From positions 1 through 64,000 of the forward strand of contig JACKEI010000008.1 in assembly GCA_020633075.1 (NCBI GenBank): DNA of 64,000 nucleotides. The letters are read 5' to 3'. The position numbers and the translations under genes are program-made. The notes beneath the pieces were generated by a model. The model was not told the DNA's origin. It did no database searches and worked only from the letters and a program-made list of their open reading frames with translations. The first letter of the stretch is position 1. Each line of letters opens with the position of its first letter. The stretch is from Sandaracinaceae bacterium. Lineage in GTDB: Bacteria > Myxococcota_A > Polyangia > Polyangiales > Houyiibacteriaceae. This document shows, piece by piece, positions 61,460-64,000 of this stretch.

Positions 61460-63268
61460 ATGAATTCGGAACATGTGGGAGAGCTCCCGCCCAAGAAGAG
61501 TCACCGTGCGAAGCTGATCGCCTTGGTGCTGGTGTTGTTGGTGGCGGGCGGTGTGGCGGTGTTCGTGGCCGGGCGTCCCTCGCGGCGCGACGTAGTCACC
61601 ACGCAGCCGGTGAGCACGCCCGAGGTCCTGGATGCCCACTGCGAGGAAGGCGTCGGACCGCCGCGGGTGCTGCGCATCACGGACAACGTGCTGGTGGCCG
61701 TGGGCTACGACCTGGCAAACACCATCCTGGTCACGAGCCCCGAAGGGCACGTGGTCATTGATGTCGGCATGAGCCCCGCGCGGGCCCGGCTGGCTCGCGA
61801 AGCGCTCCTGCGCGAGGCGCCTGGGGGGGTGCGCGCCATCGTGCTCACGCACAGTCACATCGACCATATTGGCGGAGCGAGCGCTTGGATGGAAGAGGGA
61901 ACCGAGGTCTGGGCCACGGACGCCTTCCGCGACCACTTCCTGAAGCAGTACGGCTCCTTCCGCATGGCCGAGACCGTGCGGGGCGCGCGGCAGTTCGGCT
62001 GGCACGTGGACGAAGAGAGCCTGCCTTGCTCCGCGCTCGGGCGGCGCGTGGACCTCGAGGCCGCGATGGAGTCCGGCATCGTGATGCCCACCCGCACCTT
62101 CAGCGGCGAGGCGTCCTTCGAGGTCGGTGGCGTGCGCGTGGAGCTGCACGAGGCGCACGGCGAGACGCACGACCAGCTGCTGGTGTGGCTACCCGAGTCG
62201 CGGGTGCTCATGCCGGGGGACAACTACTACCGCGCCTTCCCGAACCTCTACACCATCAGGGGCACCAGCCCGCGCCCGGTGGACGCGTGGATCGAGTCGC
62301 TCGACACCATGCGCGCGCTGCGCCCGCTGCACCTGGTCCCTTCGCACACGGTGCCCCTCGCGGGCGAAGACGTGATCGCAGGCGCCCTCACGCGCTACCG
62401 CGACGGCATCCAGTGGGTGCGCGACCGGGTCGTGTCCCAGGCGAACGCGGGGGTCTCGGTGGACCGCATCGCGCAGGAGATGGCGCTGCCCGCCGAGCTC
62501 TCGGCGGACCCCGCTCTGGCGCCCTTGTACGGACAGCTCGACTGGTCCGCGCGCGCCATCTACGACTCGCATCTGGGGTGGTTCGACGGGCGGCCGGAGA
62601 CCCTGTACCCCGTGCCGAGCGACGTGGTGGCGCGGCGCACGGTGCAGCTCATGGGCGGTCGTGACGCGGTCCGACAGGCCGCACAGCAGGCACGACAGCA
62701 AGGGGACCCGCGCTGGGCACTACACCTCCTGACGCTGCTCCGAGATGCGGGCGAGCTGGATGCGAGCCCCGGCACCGAGGGCGCGGACGAGCTCGCTGAC
62801 GTCCTCGGCGAGGTCGCGGCGGCCGTCGGCAACAGCAACGGGCGTGGCTACCTGCTCGAGAGCGCCTATGAGCTCCGCAACGGACCGGCCGAGCCGCTGG
62901 TCCCGCGCCCGGCGCCGAGCATGTTGGACACCATCCCCATCACGCAGTTCTTCGCGATCATGGTCACGCGCCTGATCCCCGAGCTCTCGAGCGACGCGCA
63001 CGAGAGCGTGCGCTTCGTGTTCGAGGACACGAACGAGACCTTCTTCATGACGGTGCGCCATGGGGTGGCGGAGCTGGTCGCGGGCGAGACTCCGCTCCCC
63101 GGTACCCCAGAGCCCCTCGCCACGGTGCACAGCACGACGGGGACGTGGCGTCGCCTGGCGACCGACATGACGTCGCCGGTCAGCGCGCTGGCGTCCGGGG
63201 AGCTGCGCGTCGAGGGCGACGCCCTGGCGTTCCAGACCTTCACCAACCGCTTCCGCCGAGGCCTCTAG
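61460..63268 (+). CDS. Alkyl-sulfatase-like metallo-beta-lactamase-fold hydrolase, membrane-anchored
   Basis: The 602-residue protein starts with a short cytoplasmic tail and one membrane helix (LIALVLVLLVAGGVAVFVA, 19-37). The metal-binding HSHIDHIGG (131-139) follows, then GETHDQ, MPGDNYY, NLYTIRG and a SHT histidine. Next come the alkyl-sulfatase dimerisation region (HLGWFDGRPETLYP, VQLMGGRDAV) and an SCP2-like C-terminal lipid-binding domain. The GETxDQ/PGDN variant differs from classical SdsA1 (TEAP/AEN), so it may hydrolyse a different ester. Regulation by the divergent TetR via the palindrome is likely. Confidence 0.87.
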   Translation: MNSEHVGELPPKKSHRAKLIALVLVLLVAGGVAVFVAGRPSRRDVVTTQPVSTPEVLDAHCEEGVGPPRVLRITDNVLVAVGYDLANTILVTSPEGHVVIDVGMSPARARLAREALLREAPGGVRAIVLTHSHIDHIGGASAWMEEGTEVWATDAFRDHFLKQYGSFRMAETVRGARQFGWHVDEESLPCSALGRRVDLEAAMESGIVMPTRTFSGEASFEVGGVRVELHEAHGETHDQLLVWLPESRVLMPGDNYYRAFPNLYTIRGTSPRPVDAWIESLDTMRALRPLHLVPSHTVPLAGEDVIAGALTRYRDGIQWVRDRVVSQANAGVSVDRIAQEMALPAELSADPALAPLYGQLDWSARAIYDSHLGWFDGRPETLYPVPSDVVARRTVQLMGGRDAVRQAAQQARQQGDPRWALHLLTLLRDAGELDASPGTEGADELADVLGEVAAAVGNSNGRGYLLESAYELRNGPAEPLVPRPAPSMLDTIPITQFFAIMVTRLIPELSSDAHESVRFVFEDTNETFFMTVRHGVAELVAGETPLPGTPEPLATVHSTTGTWRRLATDMTSPVSALASGELRVEGDALAFQTFTNRFRRGL

Positions 63269-63308
63269 ACGGCCCGCACCCTGGGCACGGTCGTGGGCTG
63301 AGGCTCCG

Positions 63309-64000
63309 CTACTGCTCCTCCGCCGCCGCCTCTGGGGGGCGCGACTGGCGCCTCTGTCGCCGACGCGCTCGCTCCGCGTCCACGGCGTCCGGATGCTCTT
63401 CACGGTCCTCGTCGCCTGCGTCCGTGTCGCCATCGCCCACCTGTCGTCCGCGGTTCTGCACGCGATGCAGCGCGCTCTGCGCCAGGCGCGCCACGGAGCG
63501 CGTCGCCCCAGTCACGAAGACGTAGAGCACGCGCTCTTCGATACCCGTGCGGGCGTACGTGCCGCTCCCTACCGGGTCGGCGTCCACGGACAGCGCGGAG
63601 CCACGGCCGCGCGAGCCCGCGATGCCGAGGGTGAGGTGGTAGGCGCCCACGTGCAGGCCCAGCCCGAAGGACGCGCCGTAGTGATGGACACGCTCCAGCC
63701 GGTACGTGCTGGTGGTCTCGGGGACCCTGGGCGCGGCGCTGCGGTTGGTGAAGGCGCCCACGCGGAAGGTCACGCCGTCGCGCATGACCCACTCCGCACC
63801 GAGGGCGGCGTCCACCGTGGTGCGCCGCTTGGTGTCGACGGGCATGAAGGGCGTGCGCCCGAGCGCCTCGGCGTCGCCCCCTGGCAGGATCTGGCGGCCG
63901 CGCGTGGGCCCGTGCACCGACGAGTCGAAGGCCAGGGTCAACGAGCGATTGACGTGCCAACCGACACCCACCCGCACCATCCAGGGGATGGGCATGCGCA
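63309..64000 (-). CDS. Outer-membrane beta-barrel protein (FadL-like), partial at window end
   Basis: The frame runs off the right edge, so the N-terminal part is missing. Visible are alternating beta strands (MVRVGVGWHVNRSLTLAFD, VTFRVGAFTNRSA, YGASFGLGLHVGAYHLTLGI), as in transport proteins of the FadL/OmpP1 type. A C-terminal tail rich in Arg, Asp and Glu then extends beyond the barrel. An in-frame ATG at 63995 exists but is unlikely to be the start, since strands continue into it. Cargo cannot be inferred. Confidence 0.6.
   Translation of the reverse strand, partial: RMPIPWMVRVGVGWHVNRSLTLAFDSSVHGPTRGRQILPGGDAEALGRTPFMPVDTKRRTTVDAALGAEWVMRDGVTFRVGAFTNRSAAPRVPETTSTYRLERVHHYGASFGLGLHVGAYHLTLGIAGSRGRGSALSVDADPVGSGTYARTGIEERVLYVFVTGATRSVARLAQSALHRVQNRGRQVGDGDTDAGDEDREEHPDAVDAERARRRQRRQSRPPEAAAEEQ

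Noticed and set aside
61890..62260. Loss of metal ligands in the alkyl-sulfatase-like hydrolase
   Set aside because: GETxDQ and PGDN look like the normal motifs of a separate branch of the family rather than damage.

Overview
The window is very GC-rich, densely packed bacterial chromosome of myxobacterial (Myxococcota) character. The signs are a MYXO-CTERM-like C-terminus on a protein with ten myxobacterial cysteine-rich repeats, several Cys-rich or repeat-bearing lipoproteins, a protein kinase fused to an AAA ATPase and TPR-like repeats, a TPR-dynamin protein, and a sterol pathway. A Sandaracinus-like or other Polyangia lineage is plausible, but that is inference; there is no rRNA or tRNA to place it. 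No prophage, transposon or CRISPR array was seen.

Layout. (1) 219-7414 (+) is a four-gene overlapping operon for sterol precursors: type 2 isopentenyl-diphosphate isomerase, a squalene epoxidase/squalene synthase fusion, class II HMG-CoA reductase, and an oxidosqualene cyclase with the DCTAE motif. (2) 7419-10891 (-) has a phospholipase-D-fold protein and an old-yellow-enzyme oxidoreductase; 11024-11710 (+) is a Cys-rich lipoprotein; 11746-13824 (-) is an ABC-F ATPase. (3) 13918-22052 (-) is a seven-gene cassette: Tat-type NHL-propeller lipoprotein, three tail-collar-domain proteins, GNAT acetyltransferase, small DUF6916-like protein, and a 1,620-residue Ig-like/beta-helix lipoprotein. Upstream on the same strand are a REC-GGDEF diguanylate cyclase and a lipoprotein. 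(4) 24211-35086 carries an AlaA-type aminotransferase, the MYXO-CTERM-like protein, the kinase-ATPase regulator, a lipoprotein, and a TonB-dependent receptor with a Fur-like palindrome just before its start.

(5) 35135-40704 (-) is the cell-shape operon mreB-mreC-mreD-mrdA-rodA. (6) 41125-42555 (+) is an ECF sigma factor and an HD hydrolase. (7) 42656-49365 holds a 5'-nucleotidase lipoprotein, the tetR-holB-hemH operon and divergent metG. (8) 49443-55987 is a regulatory phosphotransferase block: rapZ-ptsH-ptsI (-), hprK-ptsN (+), and rpoN-hpf (-). No sugar permease (EIIB/EIIC) is present, so it looks regulatory rather than transport-related. (9) 56080-61425 (-) has a TPR-dynamin GTPase, pheA, a conserved unknown and a TetR repressor. 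The repressor is divergent from an alkyl-sulfatase-like metallohydrolase across a perfect palindrome. (10) The window ends inside an outer-membrane-protein-like gene.

The sterol genes work as one route: HMG-CoA reductase makes mevalonate, the isomerase balances C5 units, the fusion protein makes and epoxidises squalene, and the cyclase closes the rings. Mevalonate kinases and a prenyl-diphosphate synthase are not in the window. The best candidates for undescribed biology are the natural synthase-epoxidase fusion and the seven-gene tail-collar cassette.
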